Assembly (NCBI GenBank): GCA_913057435.1
Contig: CAJXNY010000008.1
Location: 1 to 64,000, forward strand
Source of the DNA: an uncultured Oceanospirillaceae bacterium
Lineage (GTDB): Bacteria > Pseudomonadota > Gammaproteobacteria > Pseudomonadales > Balneatricaceae
Direction of reading: 5' to 3'
DNA length: 64,000 nt
Numbering within the stretch: position 1 is the first letter of the stretch; each line of letters starts with the position of its first letter. The translations under genes and the position numbers were made by a program. Below are positions 42,943 through 52,436 of this stretch, in pieces. The notes under the pieces are model-generated. The model saw nothing but the letters and a program-made list of their open reading frames with translations, was not told the DNA's origin and searched no databases.

Positions 42943-44337
42943 ATGCTGTTCAACAAGCTTCCAGATGATCTGTTTCTGCCGCTCTCGGGGCAGAACCGGC
43001 ATATCTATCAGTCAGTGCTATTGGCACTGGCGGACCAGTTCTTCGATGAAGATCTGGTCGACCCCTTTATTCCTCGCGATCTGGTGCGTTCATGCATTGA
43101 AGAGAGCGTGGTGCGCCAGGGGGTGCGTCGCTGGGTGCCTGAAGGTGACGACAGCGAAGAGATGCCACGTTCCGCTGCGGAATATGCCAGCCGTATCTAT
43201 CGACGGCTGGTGGATACCGGCTGGCTGGAAGAAGAGCAGCGGATTTACCGTACCTTTGTGCTGCTGTCTCCTTCGATCAGCTACCTGCTGCGGACTCTGG
43301 TGTCGATCGCCAATCTGGAAAAACGCTCTTACGGCGGTGCCGTACTGAACGTACTGAGCTCACTGGAAGCGGCGATTAATGACCCGGCCGGGCGGGGTAT
43401 CACCCTGTCGGAAGCGGCGCAGACAGCGGCGGATTTCAGTGCCCATCTGACCGATATGATGCTGGGGCTGCGTGAGCTGAAGATCTCGCTGGCGAAAAGT
43501 AACGATGCCAAAGAGATTGTGCGCAGCTTCTTTGAGCGGTTCGTCGAGCACATTTTAGTTGCCGATTATAAAACCCTCAAAACCCGGAATAACCCGTTCC
43601 GCTACCGCCGCCAGATCCTGTCGTTACTGCGTGAGTTGCAGTTTGATCCGCTCAAGCTGGAACAGCTGATCGGCAACTATCAGGAGCAGTTTGATATTCC
43701 ACAGATTGATGCTGAGGCCATGGTGCATAAGCATATCAATCGTATTGTGCGCATCTTCGAGTCGGTGGATCAGCGGCTGGCGACGATTGATGATTTCCGT
43801 TACCGGCTGGAAAAACGGGTGGCCGATACCGTCCGTTACATGGATAAGACCACCCCGGGCATGGCGGCCCGCCTGTCCCGTGCAATCTCTAACCTGCACG
43901 GCAAAGTCGATAAGGACATCCCGATTCTGGATAGCCTGGATGGCATCCGCTTTATGGCACCGGGCAGTGTGCGTTCGCCGATAAAACGCCGTATCCAGGC
44001 TGAGCCTAAGGTGATTGTGCGTGGCGAAATCGACCCACAAGTGCTGCAGCTGCGTGAGCTGTTCAAAGAATACAAGGCGCGCCGTGAGGTGACGCCGAAG
44101 AAAGTCGGTGACTTTATTGAGCACCAGCTGCGTGGCCGCAATAGCATGAAGGCCTCGGAGTTTGAGATTAATACCATCGAAGATTACGTCTGCTTCAGTT
44201 ATGTGCGCCATATGGCGACACTGGGCAAAAAAGGCCGCAAGACAGCTGACCGCTACGATGTACGGTTTAACGATGATTATGTACAGGTGGCCGACGTGGT
44301 CGAGTGCCGCGATTTTGTCATTCAGAGGACGCAATAA
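42943..44337 (+). CDS. jetA: JetA/MksF-type kleisin-like subunit
   Basis: A 464-residue helical protein of the Wadjet JetA (MukF/MksF-like) family: winged-helix N-terminus (MLFNKLPDDLFLPLSGQNRH), long helical core with FERFVEHILVADYKTLKTRN, and a C-terminal winged domain. It bridges the heads of the SMC ATPase in a ring complex that extrudes DNA loops. AGGG is 7 nt before the ATG. The stop is followed without gap by jetB. Confidence 0.8.
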   Translation: MLFNKLPDDLFLPLSGQNRHIYQSVLLALADQFFDEDLVDPFIPRDLVRSCIEESVVRQGVRRWVPEGDDSEEMPRSAAEYASRIYRRLVDTGWLEEEQRIYRTFVLLSPSISYLLRTLVSIANLEKRSYGGAVLNVLSSLEAAINDPAGRGITLSEAAQTAADFSAHLTDMMLGLRELKISLAKSNDAKEIVRSFFERFVEHILVADYKTLKTRNNPFRYRRQILSLLRELQFDPLKLEQLIGNYQEQFDIPQIDAEAMVHKHINRIVRIFESVDQRLATIDDFRYRLEKRVADTVRYMDKTTPGMAARLSRAISNLHGKVDKDIPILDSLDGIRFMAPGSVRSPIKRRIQAEPKVIVRGEIDPQVLQLRELFKEYKARREVTPKKVGDFIEHQLRGRNSMKASEFEINTIEDYVCFSYVRHMATLGKKGRKTADRYDVRFNDDYVQVADVVECRDFVIQRTQ

Positions 44338-45150
44338 ATGCTTGGTGATTTGCAGAAACTTGCTGCACGTTCCGATAAACATCAGCCGGACGACTTTGTG
44401 CGTGCGGCCAATCTCCTGCTGACCAGCCAGTTCCTCTATGCGGACCGGGCTGGCCACCGTGACAGCTATTTCCTGATTGCGTCCCATGTGGATTACTTCC
44501 GCAACCTGTTTGAAGCCATTGGCTGGTCGTTTATCTACCAGCCCGATGAAGCCTACCTGGGGGTGGTGCCGCAGGGCGAGCAGCGCCAGATGCGATTGAA
44601 ATTGGATGAGTCGCTGCTGTTGCTGTGCTTGCGCCAGCAATATGAGCAGAAGCTGGAAGCCTTTGAGGTGGAAGACGGTAAAGCCTATAGCAGCACCGAT
44701 GAACTGCTGACGACCTATGAAAACCTGACCGGTAAAGAGATTCCGAACGAAACGCGACTTAAAGAAATCCTGTCGCTGTTTACCCGTCACGGCATCATGG
44801 AGCGCGGCAAGCCCAACGAAGCGGAACCTAAAAACCAGCCGATCCGTATTAACCCGGCTATCCGTCAGGTGGTGGTGGAAGATTATATTCGTCAGCTTGA
44901 AGCGCTGGCCGAAACCACGCCGGAAGAGAAAGCTGAGCTGGAAAACCCGGAAGGCAGCGACGATGTTGCACTGGATGAGGTGCCGGTAGCTGAGGCTGAG
45001 CAGGGTGATGAGGCTGTGGCCGAGATTGCCAGTGACGATACTGCTGAAAGCACTGAAAGCACTGAAAGCACTGAAAGCACTGAAAGCACTGAAAGCACTG
45101 AAGCCGAAACTGATAATGGTCAGGAGTTGAACACCGATGAAACAGCTTAA
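44338..45150 (+). CDS. jetB: JetB/MksE-type (DUF4194) subunit
   Basis: A 270-residue protein. Residues 1-185 form the DUF4194 tandem winged-helix domain ([40 protein letters not shown]) that binds the kleisin. The C-terminal 80 residues are an acidic tail, including a Thr-Glu-Ser repeat encoded by six perfect 9-bp units. Starts one base after jetA ends and overlaps jetC by 14 bp, so the subunits are co-translated. Confidence 0.82.
   Translation: MLGDLQKLAARSDKHQPDDFVRAANLLLTSQFLYADRAGHRDSYFLIASHVDYFRNLFEAIGWSFIYQPDEAYLGVVPQGEQRQMRLKLDESLLLLCLRQQYEQKLEAFEVEDGKAYSSTDELLTTYENLTGKEIPNETRLKEILSLFTRHGIMERGKPNEAEPKNQPIRINPAIRQVVVEDYIRQLEALAETTPEEKAELENPEGSDDVALDEVPVAEAEQGDEAVAEIASDDTAESTESTESTESTESTESTEAETDNGQELNTDETA
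45044..45097 (+). repeat. 9-bp tandem repeat in jetB
   Basis: Six perfect tandem copies of CTGAAAGCA, with a partial seventh, within the acidic tail codons of jetB. The 9-bp unit keeps the reading frame when copy number changes. Confidence 0.9.
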
Positions 45151-48100
45151 CCGCATCGTACTGGTCAACTGGTATGTGCTGGGGGCCGTTGAGATTCCGA
45201 TCAAGGGCAACGTCGCGATTGTCGGGCCGAACGGTTCCGGTAAATCCTCGTTGCTGGATGCCATTCAGACTGTGCTGATGGGGGGGCATAAGCGCCACCT
45301 GAGCTTTAACGCCTCGGCCGGTGAAAAGAGTGAGCGTAGCCTGCGTACCTACTGTCTGGGTTTCCTGGACGGTGGCGGCAAGAAAGCGATGGTGCGTGAT
45401 GATTCTCTGAGCTACATGGCACTGAGTTTCTTCGACACCGAAACGGCGAAAGAGAGCTGTGTTGGTATCGCTATCAGTGCCTCCAGTGCGACCGCGGATG
45501 AAGATATCCTGGGCCGGTTTATCCTGCCGGACTTCTCTGTTGGCCTGGATGATTTCAGTGTTAAGCAGGGCGGCGGCCGGATGCCGAAGGCCTGGAATGA
45601 TGTGCGTGCCAACCTGCTGGAACAGTGCCCGGACATGGTGCTGGAGAAACGTGCCAGCCGCTTTATCCGTGATGTAGTGACGCACCTCAGCCATGATGCC
45701 AGCATGCCGAATGATGACGACAAATTCGTCAAAAACTTCAAGAACGCGCTGCGTTTCGTACCGATTGACAGCCCAACCCGGTTTATCCGTGAATTCGTAC
45801 TGGATGAAAACATCGTCCATGTCGGAGCGTTCCGTAAGTCGCTGGATGAATACCGGACGATGGAGGACAAAACCCGTGAAGTGGCCACCCGTATCGAAGA
45901 GCTGGAAAAGGTTCAGGAGATGTGTGGCGGTATCCAGCGCAATCTGAAAAATGCGGTGGAATACGAATGGGTGGTGCATGAAAGCCGGTTTGAAAATGCT
46001 GACCTGAAAAAGGAAGAGGCGCAGGAGCGGCTGGAGAAGAACCAGCACAAAGAGCATAAACTGGAAGGCCAGCTGACTGACTGTAACAGCCAGCTGAACC
46101 AGGCTATGCAGGATCTGGCTGAAACCCGCGCGCAGCTGAATAACACTGATTCCGCCCATAAAGTGAAAGCACTTGAGGCGAATATTGATGCCAAACAGCA
46201 TGAGCTGAACGGCGTTAAAGACAAGGTGCAGGGGATTTATAACCTGCTGCGCAGTGCGGTGAGCTTTGCCAACTACGAGAATCTGTTGCCGCCAAGCTTT
46301 GTGCCAGTGGTGAAAGACTCGGTTGAACTGTGGCGTGCCGGCCAGGACATTACCGCTGAAACCTGGCCACCGGCGCCGGTTGAGGTGGACTCCAACCTGG
46401 AGGCCCTGAAAAGCCAGGTGGATACGGTGCGTCGTGAGATCGCCCGTAACTACGAGCACTCGGTGATCCGCATCAACGAGCTGCGCAACGAGATCCAGCA
46501 CCAGCGCGGTGCTGTCGAGCAGCTCAAGCAGGGTCGGGCTCCGGTACGGCGCAATACCCAGGAACTGATGCAGTTGCTGGCGGAATATGGCATTGAGTCC
46601 ACGCCGATCTGTGAGCTGGTGGACATTAACGATGATAAGTGGCGTATCGCCATTGAGTCGTTCCTGGGCGCCCGCCGTGAAGCACTGGTGGTGGACCCGG
46701 ACCATGTCAAAGAAGCGATTACGCTGTATCGCCGTAAAGGCCGCCACCTGAAAGGCTGCCGGATCATCAACACCACCCGTTCTCAGGACTGGCTCAACCG
46801 GGCCAAGCCTGGCACGCTGGCGCAGTTTATCGATACCGATGATATGCATGCCCGCGCCTATATGAACCGGGCGCTGGGTGGCGTGATGGCGGTGGAGACC
46901 GAGAACGAACTGCTGCGCCACGAACGCGCACTGACCTACGATTGCATGTTGCAGGGTGAGGGTACGACCACCTCGATCCACGAGCAGCAGCCGATTATGG
47001 GCATTCGTCGTCGTACTGATCAGCTGGCCGCACAGGGCAAGCAGATGGATCAGATGATGGACGAGTTCACCAAGCTGGGTCGTTCTCACGAAGGGCTGGA
47101 AAAGCTGCGTGATGCGCTGATTAACCTGACCACCAGTCTGGTGAGCACCACGGAACGTACTTTTGATCTGGTGCAGCAGCGTGGTCAGCTAATGCTGGAA
47201 ATCGACGGTCAGCGTCAGGCTATCGACGATATCCGTAATCAGGATGACAGTGGTATTCATCTCCGTATCACCGAGCTGGTGGAGCTGCAGAAACAGACTG
47301 AGCTGAACCAGAAAACCCTGATGGACAAGCTGCAGAAAGCCCGTACCTCGATGATCAAAGACGGTGCGGCACTGGAAGTACTGAGTCAGGAGCTGGAAGA
47401 ACACGCAGCGGCCCGTGCGGTCTGTGCGGATAAAGCTGACTTTGATGGCCAGTCATCTCAGGAAAAACGGGATTATCTGGATGAAAGCTACAGCGGTGAG
47501 CTGGAGCGCATCATCTTTGAAGCGGCCAAGCGGGCACAGTCCGAACAGGCGCTGCATGAGCGTAAGAAAAACGGTGTTCGTGATGCGGTGGCGCAGTATA
47601 AGGCGCGTTATCACGGCGGTGGCCTGAGCCACCAGGGTATTGATCAGATCAGTGCCGACTCGACTCATGATGAGCTGGAATCGTTTGTGAACCAGACCAT
47701 CGCGGTGCTGACCGAGTCTGAACTGGCGCGTTATACCCAGAAAGCCGAGATGGCCCGTCAGGAAGCGGAAACCTCGTTCCGCTCCGACTTTGTTGCCCAT
47801 CTGAATGACCAGATCAACAAGATCAAGGATCTGATCCGTGAGTTGAACCAGCACCTGAAAGGGCGTCCGTTCCATCAGGAGATGTACAGCTTCGAGATGA
47901 TGCCAAACCCGGAACTGAAAGATATTCTGGAACTGGTAGAGGCCTACACCCGGATGGACCAGGCCAACGTGGGTTCACTGTTCGATCTGGCTAATGATGG
48001 CAATAAGCCGCACCAGGATGCGCTGGCTAAAATCCATGATGTATTGAAGGATGAAGGCGAAAGCAGCCTGCTGCAGGATTACCGTAACTTCTACAACTTC

Positions 48101-48589
48101 GAGCTGGTGGTGAAGGATCTTGAGGGCAACCGCAAGACCACCCTGACGCAGCGTATCAAGACCGGTTCCGGTGGTGAGCATCAGGTGCCGTTCTACGTGG
48201 CGATGGCTGCTGCACTGGGTGCCACTTATCGCCTGCGTGAAGGCAGTGATGGTCGGCCTGTTGGCGGGATGAGCCTGTCAGTGTTCGATGAGGCATTCAA
48301 CAAACTGGACTCCGAGAACACGATTACGTCACTGGGCTTTATGACGGACCTGGGCCTGCAGACGATTATTGCCGCGCCGGATGAGAAGTACTCACTGCTC
48401 AGCTCCTGTATGGATACCATCATCAACGTGTGCCGTGATGGCAATGTGGTGGATCTGGATGTGGAGTTCCCGACAGAGAAGGGCAAAGTGCTGCTTAACT
48501 CGGATAATCCGTACAAGATGCTCAATGAGCAGGCGGATGAGTTCGAGCCGGTTGAAGATGACGAAGAAGAGAGCCTGACACCGGCCTGA
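45137..48589 (+). CDS. jetC: JetC/MksB-type SMC ATPase
   Basis: An 1150-residue SMC-like protein: N-terminal Walker [15 protein letters not shown] (residues 31-44), long coiled coils (about 250-520 and 640-900), a hinge in between (around 480-620), and the C-terminal signature [15 protein letters not shown] with Walker [16 protein letters not shown]-driven engine of a condensin-like DNA loop extruder. It begins inside jetB. In Wadjet defence JetABC recognise closed circular DNA and JetD cleaves it; no jetD follows here, so a chromosome-organising MksBEF role is equally possible. Confidence 0.88.
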   Translation: MKQLNRIVLVNWYVLGAVEIPIKGNVAIVGPNGSGKSSLLDAIQTVLMGGHKRHLSFNASAGEKSERSLRTYCLGFLDGGGKKAMVRDDSLSYMALSFFDTETAKESCVGIAISASSATADEDILGRFILPDFSVGLDDFSVKQGGGRMPKAWNDVRANLLEQCPDMVLEKRASRFIRDVVTHLSHDASMPNDDDKFVKNFKNALRFVPIDSPTRFIREFVLDENIVHVGAFRKSLDEYRTMEDKTREVATRIEELEKVQEMCGGIQRNLKNAVEYEWVVHESRFENADLKKEEAQERLEKNQHKEHKLEGQLTDCNSQLNQAMQDLAETRAQLNNTDSAHKVKALEANIDAKQHELNGVKDKVQGIYNLLRSAVSFANYENLLPPSFVPVVKDSVELWRAGQDITAETWPPAPVEVDSNLEALKSQVDTVRREIARNYEHSVIRINELRNEIQHQRGAVEQLKQGRAPVRRNTQELMQLLAEYGIESTPICELVDINDDKWRIAIESFLGARREALVVDPDHVKEAITLYRRKGRHLKGCRIINTTRSQDWLNRAKPGTLAQFIDTDDMHARAYMNRALGGVMAVETENELLRHERALTYDCMLQGEGTTTSIHEQQPIMGIRRRTDQLAAQGKQMDQMMDEFTKLGRSHEGLEKLRDALINLTTSLVSTTERTFDLVQQRGQLMLEIDGQRQAIDDIRNQDDSGIHLRITELVELQKQTELNQKTLMDKLQKARTSMIKDGAALEVLSQELEEHAAARAVCADKADFDGQSSQEKRDYLDESYSGELERIIFEAAKRAQSEQALHERKKNGVRDAVAQYKARYHGGGLSHQGIDQISADSTHDELESFVNQTIAVLTESELARYTQKAEMARQEAETSFRSDFVAHLNDQINKIKDLIRELNQHLKGRPFHQEMYSFEMMPNPELKDILELVEAYTRMDQANVGSLFDLANDGNKPHQDALAKIHDVLKDEGESSLLQDYRNFYNFELVVKDLEGNRKTTLTQRIKTGSGGEHQVPFYVAMAAALGATYRLREGSDGRPVGGMSLSVFDEAFNKLDSENTITSLGFMTDLGLQTIIAAPDEKYSLLSSCMDTIINVCRDGNVVDLDVEFPTEKGKVLLNSDNPYKMLNEQADEFEPVEDDEEESLTPA

Positions 48590-48600
48590 CCGGTACGGCG

Positions 48601-48642
48601 AAAAACAAACCCCGCGACTGAGTGATCAGCGCGGGGTTTTTT
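48601..48642. terminator. Bidirectional terminator after jetC
   Basis: CCCCGCG (48610-48616) and CGCGGGG (48630-48636) form a stem followed by TTTTTT, with an A-rich run before it, serving jetC (+) and ytoQ (-). Confidence 0.88.
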
Positions 48643-48654
48643 ATGGGTGCAGGG

Positions 48655-49095
48655 TCAGGCGCTGATAACGTACTGCAGCACTTCAATTACCTGTTCGGGT
48701 GTTTGCGCCCAAGCCATGGCAGCGGCATCCACTTCTTTGAGCGGGTGAACCAGCGCAGCATCGTGCAGGGTGATGTACGGTTTGCCCAGCGCGGCACAGC
48801 TGCCGGCATCAAACGCCGCATTCCACTGGCGGTATTTATCCCCGAAGCGAATGACGGCGATATCGCACTGTTCGATCTGGGTGCGGGTACGAATCGCATT
48901 GACCTTGGCAGACTGATGGTCGCGCCAGAAGCTGTTGTCCTGCGCGCCAAGCATATCGCCTGCGGCATCACTGGCTTCGTGATTAGTCACGGCAGAGACA
49001 AAGGTCACCGGCAGTTGCAGGGCCTGGGCCCCCTGTTCGATCTGGTCTCGCCAGTCAGTGTGGATCTCGCCGGATAGGTAAACGGTCCAGTTCAT
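48655..49095 (-). CDS. ytoQ: YtoQ family protein
   Basis: A 146-residue cytoplasmic protein starting MNWTVYLSGEIHTDWRDQIE, with FVSAVTNHEASDAAG and DIAVIRFGDKYRQWNAAFDA, the conserved blocks of the YtoQ family. The fold resembles nucleoside 2-deoxyribosyltransferase-like proteins (SGEIHTDW, FGDKYRQWN), but no activity is established. GGGGGA precedes the ATG. Monocistronic. Confidence 0.84.
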   Translation of the reverse strand: MNWTVYLSGEIHTDWRDQIEQGAQALQLPVTFVSAVTNHEASDAAGDMLGAQDNSFWRDHQSAKVNAIRTRTQIEQCDIAVIRFGDKYRQWNAAFDAGSCAALGKPYITLHDAALVHPLKEVDAAAMAWAQTPEQVIEVLQYVISA

Positions 49096-49299
49096 AGGAC
49101 TCCCCCTGGAATAGTGGTCACTTATGTTGGGAATTCAGGTTGAAGCGCAGGCCCGATACGGTGTTGTTGTTCTGAACGATAACGGGCCTGCACGGATGGT
49201 AACGTATTGGTGGGCAGCTGTTGAGCATTGTCGCTGCCGGTTCTCCATCGTTGCTCCCCATTTCGGTTGTACACTGTGGCGCAGCAGGAGGGCGTTACT

Positions 49300-50751
49300 T
49301 TGAGATCCAGAATTTTCTTCAAACTGTTTATGGTGTTACTGGCCGTCATCGGTACGCTGATGGTGTTGATGCTGTGGGTGATCAATAGCTCGTTTCGTAC
49401 CGGGTTTGAGGCCTATCTGATTGAGCGTGAACTGCCCGCGGTGCAGCAGGCGGCGCAACGGCTGGGCGAGTACTATCAGCGCCAGGGAAGCTGGCGGGAT
49501 GTGCGGGGGAACCCCCGTATCTGGCGGCAGCTGCTGGAGTCCGAGGGGATGCAGTTCGCAACACCTGCACGGCCGCATCGACGGCCGCCGCCAGGCTCTG
49601 TTCCGTCAAGGCCTGCTCCGCGCTTGTCTGACCGACCGGACCCGAGCCCACTCGCAGCGCAATCGTTACCCCGCCGTCTGACCCTGACGGATGTGGACAG
49701 GCAGCGGGTGTTTGGTAACCCTGATATTGCGAGGACAGCGCGCTGGTTGCCGATAGAGGTGGCGGGAGACACCGCAGGCTGGCTGGCGCTGACGCCGCAG
49801 TCGCTGGCGACTGATCAGCTGGCACAGCATTTTGTTGAACAGCAGCGGCAGAATGTACAGTGGTTGGCAGGCATGGGTCTGCTGCTGGTGTTGTTGCTGT
49901 CCGCCGGGCTGGCTCGACTGTTTGTACGGCCTGTCACGCGGCTGACCCAGGCGACCGATCAGCTGGCCCGAGGGGATCTTGAGGTTCGGGTGCCGGTGGC
50001 GGGGCGGGATGAGCTGGCGCAATTGTCTGATAACTTCAACCAGATGGCAGCGCGCCTGCAGCAGGCGGCGCAGCTACGTCAGCAATGGATCAGTGATATT
50101 TCCCATGAACTGCGCACGCCAATTGCGGTGCTCAGCGCGGAGATTGAGGCGATGGTGGATGGCGTTCGCCAGCCGACACCTGAGCGGATCAGTTCGCTGT
50201 ATAGCGAAGTGGGTGGGCTGACCGGGCTGGTGGCCGATCTGCACCAGCTGGCGTTATCGGATCAGAGCGCACTGGAGCTGGAATTGACTACCGTGGATCT
50301 GCTGGAACTTTGCCAGGGCCATGTCGCGCTGTTTCAGCCGCGTATGGCCGCGAGCAAGCTGAATCTGTTGCTCGAGGTTGAGCCGCAGCAGTGTTTACAG
50401 GTGCGTGGTGATAGCCGCCGGTTGAGCCAGCTGCTGACCAATCTGCTGGAAAACAGCCTGCGTTATACCGATGCGGGGGGCGCGGTGGTGGTTCAGCTGC
50501 GTAGTGAACCCTCCTGGCTGGTGCTTGAGGTGAAGGACAGTACCCCTGGCGTGCCGGATGCGGCGCTGGAACAGATATTTGAGCGGCTGTATCGGGTGGA
50601 TCGTTCCCGCAGCCGGGCCATGGGAGGCTCCGGGCTGGGGTTGTCGATCTGTCGCAGCCTGGTGGAAGCGCATGGTGGTACAATCCAGGCTCATAACCGC
50701 CGTACCGGTGGTTTAACAATCAGCATCCGTCTGCCGTTGTCTGACAGTTGA
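49300..50751 (+). CDS. Sensor histidine kinase, BaeS-like
   Basis: About 483 residues from a TTG at 49300, which follows GGAGGG; upstream in-frame starts lack one. Layout: transmembrane helix (12-34), proline/arginine-rich periplasmic part, second helix (about 190-215), HAMP (RPVTRLTQATDQLARGDLEV), HisKA with ISHELRTPIAVL, and ATPase domain (NLLENSLRYT, DSTPGVPD, GGSGLGLSIC). This is the BaeS type that senses envelope stress or toxic compounds. Partner of the OmpR-type regulator 52 bp downstream; the neighbouring RND pump could be a target. Confidence 0.86.
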   Translation: MRSRIFFKLFMVLLAVIGTLMVLMLWVINSSFRTGFEAYLIERELPAVQQAAQRLGEYYQRQGSWRDVRGNPRIWRQLLESEGMQFATPARPHRRPPPGSVPSRPAPRLSDRPDPSPLAAQSLPRRLTLTDVDRQRVFGNPDIARTARWLPIEVAGDTAGWLALTPQSLATDQLAQHFVEQQRQNVQWLAGMGLLLVLLLSAGLARLFVRPVTRLTQATDQLARGDLEVRVPVAGRDELAQLSDNFNQMAARLQQAAQLRQQWISDISHELRTPIAVLSAEIEAMVDGVRQPTPERISSLYSEVGGLTGLVADLHQLALSDQSALELELTTVDLLELCQGHVALFQPRMAASKLNLLLEVEPQQCLQVRGDSRRLSQLLTNLLENSLRYTDAGGAVVVQLRSEPSWLVLEVKDSTPGVPDAALEQIFERLYRVDRSRSRAMGGSGLGLSICRSLVEAHGGTIQAHNRRTGGLTISIRLPLSDS

Positions 50752-50803
50752 TATACCCGGCGAGACCGATAGCTAGATAAGATCGAACAGGACAGGGATT
50801 CCG

Positions 50804-51496
50804 ATGGTTGAGGTAACTGCCGCAGTTCAGCCCCATGTGCTGATTGTCGAAGATGAAATCAAACTGGCTGAGGTACTGGCTGACTATCTGCAGCATGCCG
50901 GGTATCAAACCCATTGCCTGCACCGGGGCGATGAGGTTCTGCCCTGGCTGGCTCAGCATGATACTCAGCTGATTGTACTGGATCTGATGCTGCCGGGTAT
51001 TGATGGAATGGCCTTGTGCCAGCAGTTACGCGTGCAGTCGAATGTGCCGGTATTGATGGCTACAGCGCGGGTAGAGGAGCAGGACCGGCTGGCCGGGCTT
51101 GAGTCCGGTGCTGATGACTATGTCTGCAAGCCTTATAGCATGCGCGAGATGGTCGCGCGGGTGAAAGCGATTCTGCGCCGGGCCAGCCCGGTTCCCGCCG
51201 TACCGGTTGTCGCGTTGCAGGTGGATGTCAGCAAAATGAGTGTGCGGGCCAGGGGCCAGCTGCTGGAGCTGACACCGGTGGAGTTCCGGATGCTCAACCA
51301 CCTGATATCGCACCCTGAAGTGGTGTTCAGCCGGGATGAGTTACTGGATGTGATCTACGATGACTACCGGCTGGTGTCGACCCGCACCGTGGACAGCCAT
51401 ATCAAAAATCTGCGCAAAAAACTGGCTGCCTGCTTTGATCAGGATGAACTGATTCGCTCGGTGTATGGGGTTGGTTATAAGTTCGAATTACCCTGA
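50804..51496 (+). CDS. OmpR-family response regulator, BaeR-like
   Basis: 230 residues: receiver (VLIVEDEIKLAEVL, phospho-Asp in IVLDLMLPGIDG, Lys in CKPYSMREMV) and a winged-helix DNA-binding domain (ELTPVEFRMLNHLISHPEVV, TVDSHIKNLRKKL, VYGVGYKFE). Paired with the preceding kinase. Confidence 0.92.
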   Translation: MVEVTAAVQPHVLIVEDEIKLAEVLADYLQHAGYQTHCLHRGDEVLPWLAQHDTQLIVLDLMLPGIDGMALCQQLRVQSNVPVLMATARVEEQDRLAGLESGADDYVCKPYSMREMVARVKAILRRASPVPAVPVVALQVDVSKMSVRARGQLLELTPVEFRMLNHLISHPEVVFSRDELLDVIYDDYRLVSTRTVDSHIKNLRKKLAACFDQDELIRSVYGVGYKFELP

Positions 51497-51556
51497 CAGC
51501 CTTACACGGTTCAGGTAACGGCTATAAGTACCGACGTTTGCCATTCAACATAGACT

Positions 51557-52321
51557 TCATCTCGCCGGACTGAGCCAGGGAATCTTGTGCTTTTTGCGGG
51601 CACGCAGAGTGGATTTGCGCATCATCAGCAGTAAAACAATCAGAGTCAGCGCCGCCAGAGTCTGACAGACAACGGCAATATTGAACCAGTAATCTGCTTG
51701 GCGCTGGATCTGTTGTTGTTTAGTGGTGGTGCGGGAGCTGAGTGTTGTAAACAGTTGCTCGACAGGCTGCTGGGTGTGGCGGGCTTTATGTTGATAGTTG
51801 CGATCAAACGCGATGCGCTGGGCGAAGGCTTGAGGGGTTTCTGCAGGGAGGGCCTGATAAGGGCCGCTGACAATCTGCTGCTCTCTGACTGAGCGCATGG
51901 CCTGCTCCTGAATTGCAATCAGAGAGTTTGAGCCTGCGGTGACTTTACTTAATAACGCCAGCTCACGGCTGGAGAACTGTAACTCCAGCATGATATCCGT
52001 CTGCTTCTTGCGTGTATTGGGGTAGAGCTGGCTATCAACGGTAGTTGGGCGGGGCAGGTCGCCATTACGCCATTTCACAATATTCCAGTAATCCTTCCAG
52101 TAGACCTGATCTCCGGTGGCAACATAAGTGCGGCATAGCTGGGTCAGGTCAGCGGAGGTCTGGCGGAACTCGTCGGCGATCAGGTAGGACAGGTAGCGGT
52201 TCTGACTGTGTTGCAGCTGCTGGGTGTATTTGCTGTTAGTAATCCGTTGCGCCGTAACGGATATGGCGACCAATACGACCAGCAGGCTGGTAACCAGAAT
52301 AAGCTGGGTTTTCAGAGTCAT
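51557..52321 (-). CDS. Chemoreceptor-like sensor domain without signalling part
   Basis: A 254-residue membrane protein with an N-terminal helix (LILVTSLLVVLVAISVTA), a helical periplasmic domain with YVATGDQVYWKDYWNIVKWRN and NGDLPRP, typical of methyl-accepting chemotaxis proteins, and a second helix (about 215-235). It ends 20 residues later with basic residues; HAMP and the methyl-accepting signalling domain are absent. It may be a truncated chemoreceptor, or a stand-alone sensor that works with another protein. AAGGA precedes the ATG. No fragment of a signalling domain follows in the next 100 bp. Confidence 0.68.
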   Translation of the reverse strand: MTLKTQLILVTSLLVVLVAISVTAQRITNSKYTQQLQHSQNRYLSYLIADEFRQTSADLTQLCRTYVATGDQVYWKDYWNIVKWRNGDLPRPTTVDSQLYPNTRKKQTDIMLELQFSSRELALLSKVTAGSNSLIAIQEQAMRSVREQQIVSGPYQALPAETPQAFAQRIAFDRNYQHKARHTQQPVEQLFTTLSSRTTTKQQQIQRQADYWFNIAVVCQTLAALTLIVLLLMMRKSTLRARKKHKIPWLSPAR

Positions 52322-52436
52322 GCAGGCATCCTTGCGTTTACTGGCATTACGTACCGAGAACTAAGACTAAGAGTTCTAGTTCAGAATATACGAATTAGCA
52401 AGCAGGGGGAGTCAATCCTCCCCCAGGGCATAGCAC

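Noticed and set aside
45044-45097. CRISPR-like array
   Set aside because: The 9-bp repeats have no spacers and keep the jetB frame; this is a coding tandem repeat.
43624-47089. Very long open frames on the minus strand opposite the jetABC operon (up to about 740 codons)
   Set aside because: They lie antisense to well-supported SMC operon genes, have repetitive His/Gln/Leu-rich content, and are the expected by-product of GC-rich codon usage.
50536-50560. Degenerate G1 box in the BaeS-like kinase (DSTPGV)
   Set aside because: DSTPG is a normal variant in BaeS-type kinases; the key Asp and Gly are kept.
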